A DNA stretch of 64,000 nucleotides. It comes from Oegoconia quadripuncta (lineage: Eukaryota > Arthropoda > Insecta > Lepidoptera > Autostichidae). The stretch covers positions 20,438,005 to 20,502,004 of the forward strand of contig OX438757.1 in the NCBI GenBank assembly GCA_949316235.1, in the 5' to 3' direction. The notes under the pieces were generated by a model. That model saw only the letters and a list, made by a program, of their open reading frames with translations. It was not told the origin of the DNA and made no database searches. This document shows positions 56,604 through 64,000 of this stretch, one piece after another (within the stretch, counting starts at the first letter, position 1; every line of letters begins with the position of its first letter). The translations under genes were made by a program, and so were the position numbers.

Positions 56604-57410
56604 AAAGAAAACCCCGGTGAAATCAGCCTGATAGGGACTGAGATAGAGAATTTTAACTGTTTTTCATAGTCATGAGTTACGTAATTTGAAACCAAATTTG
56701 ACCCCCCCAATTTTGAACTCCAAAAATCTGGAAAAATTCCTGCGCACAGATCCCGGGGAAAAAACAGTATCTGCGTCGAAATTTCGAAAATCGACCTGGT
56801 GGATTCGGAGGTACAACCCTCGGGGAAATAGTGCTGATCGGTCCCTTGAGATACCTGTGGCCCCCGATGAGCTGCGTAGCTTAGGGAAAACCCCGCTGGA
56901 ATTGACCCAATAATTCTCGAGATATAGAATTTAGTCTGTTTTCGGTAATTTTAAACTTTGAAGATATCTCAGTGCAACACCGTAGTCCTCGGTTGGCTAC
57001 GCGGATTAAAGAAGACCCCGCTGAAATTGGGATAATATTTGCCAAGATATTGAATTTAAACAGTTTTTCGTAATTTGATGTTGTGAAAATTTTTTATGAG
57101 ATCCTTGTGGGCGTCACTGGACTGCGCATTTTAAAGAAAACCCCGCTGAAATTGGGCCAATACTGGCCAAGATATAGAATTTAAACAGTTTTTCGTAATT
57201 TTATGTTGTGAAAGTTTTCTATGAAATCCATGTGGGCATTGTCGAACTGCGCATATTAGAGAAAACCCCGTTGAAATTGGACCGATAATTGCCGAGATAT
57301 AGAATTTAATTAGTTTTTCGAAAATTTCAAGTTGCGCAATTTTCTGTGAAATTATTATAGCCCTCGGAGAGCGACGAGGTTCGGAAAAAACCCCGCTGAG
57401 ATTGGACTCC
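56604..57410 (+). repeat. 125-bp-period diverged tandem array
   Basis: CCCCG within AAAACCCCGCTGAAATTGG occurs at 56891, 57016, 57141, 57266 and 57391, exactly 125 bp apart each time. An earlier diverged copy lies at 56611 and possibly another near 56755. Shared parts include CCAAGATATAGAATTTAAAC and AGTTTTTCGTAATTT. 125 is not divisible by 3 and units hold stops, so it is noncoding. It could be a satellite or the promoter/5' UTR repeats of a retroelement. Confidence 0.9.
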
Positions 57411-57429
57411 TGGGGGAAATTTTGTTTTC

Positions 57430-58052
57430 GGCTGCGGGCTGCGGCGAGGAAGCGGCGCTCCCTGAGGAATGCCCATATGTCCGTATGGGCAGGGGACGCC
57501 GTGGAATCGTCTGCAGCGCTTGGGCGACCTCTCCTTGGCGACTGCGGCTAGGGGAGACGGCGGGCGGGCGGAGGGGCGGTGGCGTCTAACGCAGCGGCCT
57601 ACAACAGCGGGAGACCCGGAGGAGCGCCTCCGGGTCTCCCGCTGTTGTAGGCCGCTATGGTAGGGGACGACCTCTCTGTTGAGGGGCCGTCCCCTGCCAC
57701 ATCATACGGTGGGAAATGCGCTCCTTACCGTGTGGTGTGGTGGGGGACGGCCTCTCTGTTGTGGAGAGGTCGTAGCCGTGCGGGACGGCCACCCTTTGAC
57801 GCCCGCAGCCAGGTTTGAGCTGCGGACGCCAAGGGGAGGCCGTGGAAAGCGGTCCTCTCCCTCTGCGAGGTCACTCGCAGAGGCCTCGCAGAGCGAGGGG
57901 AGATGCAGCCGCATGGGGGGCCCGGAGGAGAGCTTATCTTTAATGATAGGCGATCCTCTGCCCCCCCTACCCTGCGGGGCCGTGGGTGGCGATCCGGGGG
58001 GATCACCGCCCACACACAGGCCCCGCGAGAAGGCGCGCGCGGTGTTTTCCGC

Positions 58053-58055
<3 letters not shown>
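57430..58055 (+). pseudogene. Rearranged R1-clade ORF2 3' end
   Basis: The + strand carries GRPWKAVLSLCEVTRR (about 57838-57890), matching RSWKAVLSFCECV of the 54 kb copy. Then comes a 3' UTR with CCCGCGAGAAGGCGCGCGCG, matching that copy's 3' UTR. Before it, pieces resembling VGDDLSLPAVV recur three times (about 57525, 57662, 57745), so the C-terminal region appears duplicated and scrambled. No complete frame. Confidence 0.65.
57593..57656. repeat. Perfect 30-bp-arm palindrome, 4-base loop
   Basis: The left arm 57593-57622 (starts AGCGGCCTACAACAGC) is an exact reverse complement of 57627-57656; loop AGCG. It lies in the scrambled R1-clade 3' end. Confidence 0.97.
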
Positions 58056-58142
<87 letters not shown>

Positions 58143-58143
58143 A
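58056..58143 (+). repeat. T80A8 homopolymer junction
   Basis: Eighty T then eight A between the R1-clade 3' UTR and the satellite. A + strand element should end in poly(A), so the poly(T) is unexpected. Confidence 0.85.
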
Positions 58144-58146
58144 GAG

Positions 58147-58297
58147 TCGAGTTAGGTTAGATTCGGATTTAGGTTAATTTAAGTTAGGTTAGATCAGATT
58201 CGGCATAGGTTAGATTCGGATTAGGTTAGTTTATGTTAGGTTAGATTAGATTCGGCATAGGTTAGGTTAGGTTAGGTTAGGTTAGGTTAGGTTAGGT
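58147..58297 (+). repeat. Telomere-like satellite, TTAGG on +, with perfect telomeric end
   Basis: The satellite of 53.8-55.1 kb in reverse orientation (TTAGATCAGATTCGGCATAG), ending in seven perfect TTAGG units (58262-58296). TTAGG is the ancestral insect telomere repeat. Confidence 0.9.
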
Positions 58298-58677
58298 TTG
58301 TGCCCCCCCGACGTGTCGCCACCTTGCCGTGGTGGGGGGGCTTGCGTGTCTCGACGACCCTCAGGGCTATGCCGGATAGGGCTTCCCATACCGGACAGGC
58401 CTGAGGCGAGAGACCAGACAAAGAGCGACACGCCCCGGCCGATATGGCCGGATGAGAGGGGTTTCTCCGCGTGTCCCCCTGCTCTGCAGAGGGCACTGCG
58501 GATGAGACATTCGGGCCCGGAGGCACTCTGTCCCTGGGCCGGCGTTTGTGGTCTTGGGCCCGCGGCTGCTGCGGTCATGTCTCGTGGTAGCTGTCGGGTC
58601 CTTGCATTTTTGTAGGAAGAAAACCTCGGAAAATAATTACCCCAAATCCCAAGTGGTTTCGCAGCACGAGGGGATGC

Positions 58678-60996
58678 ATGGCTGATGGGTGGATCAGTCG
58701 CGACTGCGTCGTCGGCAGCCCCGACACCAAACCAATGATGGAGAACCACGGCAATTTTAAAATATGTCCCCAGGCGGGTCCCCGAAAGGGGGAATCCCGC
58801 CCATCCGCCGCGGCGGGTGGCAGCCCCCTGTACTCTGGGGGGGGCAAAAATTGTCTCTTGGGTCGGCAGGATGCCGGCCCATGTCAACCCGACGACTTGG
58901 AAACTGTCCCACGGAACTTTGATATGCCTAGCGATCTGGATGTAGTCGAACCGGCGGTGGAGGCCCGCGCCCTGTTGGCGCGCGCCGAAGCTAATGACTT
59001 TGGCCCCGGGCTCCGAGTAGAGGAGCCCGGAGGAGGTGAGGAGCGAACGCGGTCGCGTTCCTCCTCACGAGAAACGGGGGGAAGCGGAGGCCTCAGGCTG
59101 ATATTCCAGAGGCCGTCCTCTTCGAAAAATGCAGGCAGGGAGCGAGGCGACGAGAGCGATAGCTCTGCAATGTCGGTTGCCTCGCTTCCCACAACACCGA
59201 CGCGGCGGGCGCGAAAGCGCAGACCGCTGCGTCCTGAGGAGGAGGAGGAAGGTGGCGTCAGCGCAAAGAGAGCACCCAGTGTGGAGCTGCGCCACCTTCC
59301 ATCTGCAGAGGTGGGAGCTAAAATGCTCTTGGGGCTGCAGAACGCCGATTCGACGTTCAGCAGGCCCAAGAGCACTAAGGCGGAAATGGCCTCCTCCTAC
59401 AGGCTGGCCGGCGAAATGTTGCGGGCCGGTACGGCGGAACTATGCCGAAGGGCTGAGAAGCGCGACCGAGAGAACAAGGAGTTCTGTTCTCAGGTCGCGG
59501 CTCTCTCAGCCCGGATCGTCGAGCTGGCCGCGGAGGTCGCGGAGCTCCGGGGCGAGAGGAAGGTGGCGGAGGCCCTGCGCGGCCCGCGAACGTCGGCGCC
59601 CGATAGGACGCCGACGTCAGTAGGATCACCGGCGCCCGCAAAATCGCCGGCGCCGGCGCCAAAACGGCCTAACCAGCCCCCTGCAGCTTCGCCGAAACCT
59701 ACGCCACCGGCGCCAAAGCCGAGGCCGGCGGCTGGTAGGAAGGGACCCGGGGAGTCGGCCGCCGCTGTGCCAGTGGTGGCAGAAAACCCGCAGGGTCCGG
59801 ACTGGGAGCGAATCGCGGTCGAAATGGACCGCGAGTTCGCTCGGTTTCAGTCCGGGCTACTGGCTAGATTCTTCCCCGAGGTGGGGGCAAGACCACCTCT
59901 GGGAAGATCCCCGGCGTCCACGGCGTCCACGGCGCCCGCGTCTGTCCTCCCCTCTCTTCTTCCCAAGAAGAAGAGAGCGAGGAGGAAGAAGAGAAAGGGG
60001 GCGGCAGCGCAGCCGCCTCCGGTGGCGGTACCGGCGCCTAGGCTGGCCCCAGCGGCCCCAGCCGACACGTGGGCCACGGTGGTGGGCCGTAAGGCAAAGG
60101 CGGCCGCCAGGAAAGCGGCGGCGCCTGTTGCGGCGGCGCGGGTCGCTCCTCCCGTCGGGAGGAAGCGACCGACGCTGCCCCGACCGCCCACCGATGCGGC
60201 CGTGCTGGTCTCGGTGCCTCCGGGCTCCGAGACCTCGCTGGCCGCCGTAATGGCGGCGGCAAAGGCGAGGATTAAGCTGGCGGACCTGGGCATTCGTACC
60301 GGGGTCCGCCAGCGTAAGGCGGCCAATGGGGGGCTCGTGTTGGAGGTCCCCGGCCCGGACAGCGCTACCAAGGCGGACGCACTGGTCGACCGACTCCGGT
60401 CGGCCTTGGCGGACACGGACGCGCGATTTACGCGTCCGTGTAAGTCCGCCGAGATGAGGGTGATGGACCTAGATGAGTCCATCACCCCATCCGAGGTGGC
60501 CGCGGCGGTGGCCGAGGTGGGCGGCTGTTCCCCGGCCGATATTAAGGTCGGGGAGATTCGCGGCAGCCACAACCGCCTGGGTACGGCCTGGGTCCGGGGC
60601 CCGCTTTCGGCGGTCCGCAAGGTGGCGGCCGCCCAGCGGGTCCAGGTGGGGTGGGCCCTGGTTCGGGCAGAGGCACTGGCAGCACGGCCATTACAGTGCT
60701 TCCAGTGCCTCGAAATGGGGCACGTCAGGGCGACGTGCCCCACGGGGGTGGATAGGAGCGCTCGCTGCTACAAATGCAGTCTACCGGGCCATAAGGCCCG
60801 GGACTGCACAGCGAGCGCTCCTAGGTGCCCGGTTTGCGCCGACCTCGGTCGGCCGGCAAACCATCGGCTGGGTGCCAAAAAGTGCACCCCGCCGAAAAGG
60901 AGGAAGGGGGGAGCTATCAGCACTCCCCCCGCCCCATCCCAGTCGTCCCAGCCGGGGCCAGTTAGCCCGGCGGAGGTGGCCATGGAGGCCCTGTAA
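58678..60996 (+). CDS. R1-clade ORF1, gag-like RNA-binding protein
   Basis: 772 residues. From N to C: an acidic/Ser-Arg-rich region (EERTRSRSSSRE), a probable coiled coil (~235-305, SYRLAGEMLRAGTAELCRRA ... ALSARIVELAAEVAELRG), a Pro/Ala/Lys linker, a basic nuclear-localisation-like cluster (KKKRARRKKRKG, ~430), a conserved pre-knuckle domain, and three zinc knuckles. The knuckles are CFQCLEMGHVRATC, CYKCSLPGHKARDC and a longer CPVCADLGRPANHRLGAKKC (~674-740). Such proteins form the RNP and target telomeres in TRAS/SART elements. The start is uncertain: the ATG at 58678 gives the longest frame, while one at 58922 (MPSDLDVVEPAV) is equally plausible. The stop TAA overlaps the ORF2 ATG as TAATG, implying coupled termination-reinitiation as shown for SART1. 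Confidence 0.88.
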   Translation: MADGWISRDCVVGSPDTKPMMENHGNFKICPQAGPRKGESRPSAAAGGSPLYSGGGKNCLLGRQDAGPCQPDDLETVPRNFDMPSDLDVVEPAVEARALLARAEANDFGPGLRVEEPGGGEERTRSRSSSRETGGSGGLRLIFQRPSSSKNAGRERGDESDSSAMSVASLPTTPTRRARKRRPLRPEEEEEGGVSAKRAPSVELRHLPSAEVGAKMLLGLQNADSTFSRPKSTKAEMASSYRLAGEMLRAGTAELCRRAEKRDRENKEFCSQVAALSARIVELAAEVAELRGERKVAEALRGPRTSAPDRTPTSVGSPAPAKSPAPAPKRPNQPPAASPKPTPPAPKPRPAAGRKGPGESAAAVPVVAENPQGPDWERIAVEMDREFARFQSGLLARFFPEVGARPPLGRSPASTASTAPASVLPSLLPKKKRARRKKRKGAAAQPPPVAVPAPRLAPAAPADTWATVVGRKAKAAARKAAAPVAAARVAPPVGRKRPTLPRPPTDAAVLVSVPPGSETSLAAVMAAAKARIKLADLGIRTGVRQRKAANGGLVLEVPGPDSATKADALVDRLRSALADTDARFTRPCKSAEMRVMDLDESITPSEVAAAVAEVGGCSPADIKVGEIRGSHNRLGTAWVRGPLSAVRKVAAAQRVQVGWALVRAEALAARPLQCFQCLEMGHVRATCPTGVDRSARCYKCSLPGHKARDCTASAPRCPVCADLGRPANHRLGAKKCTPPKRRKGGAISTPPAPSQSSQPGPVSPAEVAMEAL

Positions 60997-63900
60997 TGGA
61001 CCCACGGCCCAATATAGTCCTTCAGGGCAACCTGAACCACTGCCGCGCAGCGCAAGACCTGCTGATGCAGACGCTCGCGGAGTGGTCGGTTGCCCTCGCG
61101 GTGGTGGCGGAGCCGTACTCGGTTCCGAGCCATCCTCGATGGTTCGGGGCTGATGACGGCTCCGCCGCAGTGTATTGGGCTGGGGGCGATGGCCTCCATT
61201 GCTCCCTTCTAGGGAGCGGGATGGGGTTCGTGGCCGTGGAGTGGGGCTCCACGGCCGTAGTGGGCTGCTACATCTCTCCGAATTGCGGCCTCGCCGCGTA
61301 CGAGGCATACCTGGACGGGCTGGCGAACCGCATTCGCGGTTGCGCCCCCCGTCCCGTATTCGTCCTGGGTGATTTCAACGCCCACTCGCGAGAGTGGGGC
61401 GACACCCGGGACGACGTAAGAGGAGAGACCCTCCTGGAGTGGGCGGCGGGGCTGGACCTCCGGTTGATAAACCGGGGTTCAGTCAGCACCTGTGTGCGAT
61501 GGCAGGGGGAGTCGGTCGTGGATTTATCATGGGCGACTCCCTCTGCGATACACACGGTATCGGGATGGAGGGTGGCGGAGGAGGTGGTCAGCCTTTCTGA
61601 CCACCGACACATCGTATTCGGTGTGTCGCTCCGCCATCCTACCCGCCCACGCCAGGACGGCAGCCCTCCGCGACGTTGGTCCCTCAAGCGGCTCGACCGA
61701 GATATGGTCGCGGCCGCAGCCCACGTCGCGGACTGGGGGGAGGAGGAGATCTCGTCTGATCCGGAAGCGCAGGCGGCCTGGCTCCGGGACACGATGGTGT
61801 CGATTTGCGACGCCTCGATGCCCCGGGTCCGGCCGGCCAGGGCGGGCTCGACGTACTGGTGGAGCGAGGAGATCTCGCGACTGCGATCGGCGGTCGCGAG
61901 AGCTCGTCGCCCGTACCTTCGAGCCCGCAGAAGGCGGCGAGCCACAGCCGAGGAGATAGCCGAAGTGCGTCGGGAGTACGGGGCCGCGGTGAAGGCTCTC
62001 AGCGATGCTATCGCTGAGGCCAAGGCCCGGTCCTGGAGAGAGCTCATCGAGGGACTGGACAGGGACCCATGGGGGCGCCCGTACCGTATGGTACTGGGCA
62101 AGCTCAGACCGTGGGTCCCTCCGTTGACGGAGACCCTGGACCCCGAATTCGTGGGAAGAGTGGTAGACACGCTCTTCCCAAGGGTCCAGGATAGTCCCTC
62201 GAACCCTCCGTCGCAGTCGGGCCGGGATCCCCGGTCCGACGACTGCGAAGTCACGGAGGGTGAGCTGGACCGGGCCGTTCGGCGGCTGGCCTCCCGAAAT
62301 ACCGCGCCTGGACCCGACGGAGTCCCGGGTAAGGCGCTGGTGTTGGCACTGGCTATCCTGGGGAACCGCATGAGGCAGCTATTCACTAGCTGCCTCCGTG
62401 ACGGCGTGTTCCCCCTCGGCTGGAAGGAAGCGAGACTGGTGCTCCTGAAGAAGGAAGGAAGGACCGCAGACAATCCCTCTGCGTTCCGACCGATATGCCT
62501 GCTGAACGAGACGGGGAAACTCTTCGAGAGAGTTATCTCCGCTCGTATCAGCGGGCACCTGTCGCGAGTGGGTCCCGATTTGTCGGACCGCCAGTTCGGA
62601 TTCCGACAGGGGCGATCGACGGTTGACGCGGTCAACCTCGTTCGCTCCCTGTCGGAATCGGCGGTCCGCGGGGGGGGTGTGGCGTTGGCGGTGAGTTTGG
62701 ACATCGTCAACGCCTTCGGTGCCCTCCCCTGGCAGGCGATCAGGGAGGCCCTCGTGTATCACGAGGTGCCTCCCTACCTGCGGGCCGTTATCGGGGCCTA
62801 CCTGCGCGACAGGACCGTGAGGTTTGTCGGTCGGAACGGGGTGGAAACACGGAGGGATGTCTGTTGCGGGGTTCCACAGGGGTCCGTTTTAGGGCCCCTG
62901 TTGTGGAACCTCGCATACGATGCGGTCCTTCGCATCAGTCTCCCCCCCGGCCTGTCTGTCGTCTGCTATGCAGACGACACACTGGTGTTGGCCGGGGGGA
63001 CCGACTGCGAGTCGGTGCTTCGGCTCGCCGAACTTGGCGTGGCATGTGTCGTCGGGAAGGTACGCGAGCTGGGCCTGGAGGTAGCGCCTCACAAGACCGA
63101 GGCGCTATGGTTCCACGGCCTCCGAGGAGGCCGGCAACCACCCAGCTCGCGACTCCGGGTAGGTGACGCTGAAGTCCAGGTGGGGCGGTGCATCAGGTAC
63201 CTGGGCCTCACCCTGGACAGCCGATGGGGCTTCGAAGAGCATTTCGAGCGCCTGGTCCCCCGAGTGCGGAAGGTAGCGGGCGCGTTGCACCGCCTGCTAC
63301 CTAATCTCGGGGGACCACGGGAGGAAGTTCGCCGCCTCTACGGTGGCGTCGTGCGATCCATGGCCCTCTACGGGGCCCCCGTCTGGTCCAACGACCTGGC
63401 GGGGTCCTCCCGCTGCAGAGCTCTCCTCGGGAGCCTGCAGCGGTTGATGGCCATCCGGATCGTACGAGGCTACCGGACGATCTCGTTCGAGGCGGCGACG
63501 GTCCTGGCGCGGACTCCACCCTTCGACATCCTGGCCGACATGGACGCCGCGGTCTACGACCGCATCCGTTCTGTCGGACGGGATGCCGAGGGGGTCGCGC
63601 CGGACCGAGAGCTCGAAATGCTACGGCAGAACGCACACCGACGTGCGCTGACGCTCTGGCGGGAGCGCCTTGTGATACAAGGCTGCGCCCGCCAACGCGC
63701 CGTCGGAGCCGTTCTGCCGAACTTCGAAGCATGGATGGGGAGGAAAGGCTGCGTCACCTACAGGTTGACTCAGATACTCACCGGGCACGGGTGCTTCGGT
63801 GAGTATCTGAGTCGAATCGGACGGGAGGAGACGGCACGATGCCACCACTGCGCGTCCGACCAGGACTCCGCCCAGCACACGCTGGAGGACTGCCCGGCGT

Positions 63901-64000
63901 GGCAGTCCGAGCGTCGAGACCTGGTCGACCGGATCGGACGAGATCTGTCCCCGCCAGCATTAGTCGCGGCTATGCTGGCGAGCGAGGAGGGTTGGAGGGC
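60996..64000 (+). CDS. R1-clade ORF2: APE endonuclease and reverse transcriptase (partial at window end)
   Basis: 1,001 codons are open with no stop before the edge. Endonuclease (1-~230): QGNLNHCRAAQ with Asn12, AEPY with Glu39, CYISPN, GDFNAHSREWGD (Asp126, Asn128), VVDLSWATPS, SLSDHRHIVF (Asp202, His203). Reverse transcriptase (~430-720): NTAPGPDG, RPICLLNETGKLFERVI, QFGFRQGRSTVDAV, motif A SLDIVNAFG, GVPQGSVLGPLLWN, motif C CYADDTLVLA (Asp660, Asp661). Then RYLGLTLDSRWGFEEHF, and a C-terminal knuckle C949-x2-C952-x8-H961-x4-C966. By comparison with the copy at 54536, about 70-90 residues should remain beyond the edge. All catalytic residues visible are kept, so the protein may be active. 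It would nick telomeric DNA and reverse-transcribe its own RNA on the nick. Confidence 0.9.
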   Translation, partial: MDPRPNIVLQGNLNHCRAAQDLLMQTLAEWSVALAVVAEPYSVPSHPRWFGADDGSAAVYWAGGDGLHCSLLGSGMGFVAVEWGSTAVVGCYISPNCGLAAYEAYLDGLANRIRGCAPRPVFVLGDFNAHSREWGDTRDDVRGETLLEWAAGLDLRLINRGSVSTCVRWQGESVVDLSWATPSAIHTVSGWRVAEEVVSLSDHRHIVFGVSLRHPTRPRQDGSPPRRWSLKRLDRDMVAAAAHVADWGEEEISSDPEAQAAWLRDTMVSICDASMPRVRPARAGSTYWWSEEISRLRSAVARARRPYLRARRRRRATAEEIAEVRREYGAAVKALSDAIAEAKARSWRELIEGLDRDPWGRPYRMVLGKLRPWVPPLTETLDPEFVGRVVDTLFPRVQDSPSNPPSQSGRDPRSDDCEVTEGELDRAVRRLASRNTAPGPDGVPGKALVLALAILGNRMRQLFTSCLRDGVFPLGWKEARLVLLKKEGRTADNPSAFRPICLLNETGKLFERVISARISGHLSRVGPDLSDRQFGFRQGRSTVDAVNLVRSLSESAVRGGGVALAVSLDIVNAFGALPWQAIREALVYHEVPPYLRAVIGAYLRDRTVRFVGRNGVETRRDVCCGVPQGSVLGPLLWNLAYDAVLRISLPPGLSVVCYADDTLVLAGGTDCESVLRLAELGVACVVGKVRELGLEVAPHKTEALWFHGLRGGRQPPSSRLRVGDAEVQVGRCIRYLGLTLDSRWGFEEHFERLVPRVRKVAGALHRLLPNLGGPREEVRRLYGGVVRSMALYGAPVWSNDLAGSSRCRALLGSLQRLMAIRIVRGYRTISFEAATVLARTPPFDILADMDAAVYDRIRSVGRDAEGVAPDRELEMLRQNAHRRALTLWRERLVIQGCARQRAVGAVLPNFEAWMGRKGCVTYRLTQILTGHGCFGEYLSRIGREETARCHHCASDQDSAQHTLEDCPAWQSERRDLVDRIGRDLSPPALVAAMLASEEGWR

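Larger units (their letters stand above)
58298..64000 (+). mobile_element. R1-clade telomere-associated LINE, intact as far as seen
   Basis: Begins directly after TTAGGTT with TGTGCCCCCCCGACGTGTCG, a GC-rich 5' UTR, then ORF1 (58678-60996) and ORF2 (60996 to beyond the window). Both are open. ORF content, order and the target repeat are those of the TRAS/SART families of Bombyx and other Lepidoptera; which of the two I cannot decide. The GC-rich codon use differs sharply from the AT-rich flanks. Confidence 0.88.

Noticed and set aside
57679..58137. 152-codon frame ending in a long poly-Phe
   Set aside because: The Phe run is the T80 tract; the rest is an alternate frame of the R1-clade 3' UTR.
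59847..60743. 298-codon minus-strand frame
   Set aside because: Shadow of ORF1, without domain signal.
61268..62710. 480-codon open frame on the minus strand
   Set aside because: It is the antisense shadow of the GC-rich ORF2; the + frame has the full RT and endonuclease motifs.

Overview
The window looks like genomic DNA of a lepidopteran insect. The evidence is AT-rich intergenic DNA packed with moth/butterfly-style repeats: tRNA-derived SINEs, LINE 3' ends finishing in TGATGATGAT, Helitron, mariner and Harbinger debris. There are also TTAGG-type telomeric repeats carrying R1-clade (TRAS/SART-type) retrotransposons, and one recognisable host gene whose closest known relative is the insect neuronal Ig-superfamily gene dpr12. 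I do not name a species.

Layout. 1-41.4 kb: no host coding exon that I can support. It is a mosaic of SINE families (called A and B here), LINE fragments, foldback MITEs, a long-TIR mariner-type relic (2699-3536), a Harbinger-like relic (37299-38468), a Helitron helicase fragment (35.2-35.5 kb), a 39-copy 28-bp minisatellite (32193-33283) and an 11-copy 34-bp array (36435-36808). Short GC-rich islands (about 7.7, 8.6, 12.0, 13.3, 14.0, 24.2, 25.8, 38.7 and 40.35 kb) may be regulatory, promoter or noncoding-exon DNA. 41.5-50.3 kb: a seven-exon gene on the + strand that splices in frame to a 350-residue two-Ig-domain protein with signal peptide and probable GPI tail, assigned to dpr12. Its first intron carries an antisense Crypton-like tyrosine recombinase gene that has its own small intron and two frameshifts. 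50.3-53.8 kb: more repeats.

53.8-64 kb is a telomere-like domain. A degenerate satellite built on CCTAA (+ strand) holds two poly(A)-tailed insertions with clear target duplications: a 217-bp retroposon and a 5'-truncated R1-clade element. A GC-rich minisatellite block follows, then an exact 125-bp-period array, a scrambled R1-clade 3' end with a perfect 30-bp-arm palindrome, and a T80A8 tract. The same satellite then appears in the opposite orientation (TTAGG on +) and ends in seven perfect TTAGG units. Directly after it starts an R1-clade element whose ORF1 (gag-like, three zinc knuckles) and ORF2 (APE endonuclease, reverse transcriptase, C-terminal CCHC) are open and joined by a TAATG stop-start. 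ORF2 runs off the window edge. All three R1-clade copies read along the TTAGG strand.

How the parts work together: in the retroelement, ORF1 would package the RNA, the ORF2 endonuclease would nick telomeric repeats and the RT would copy onto the nick. Dpr12 is expected to be a neuronal cell-surface recognition protein. The rest is accumulated mobile DNA.
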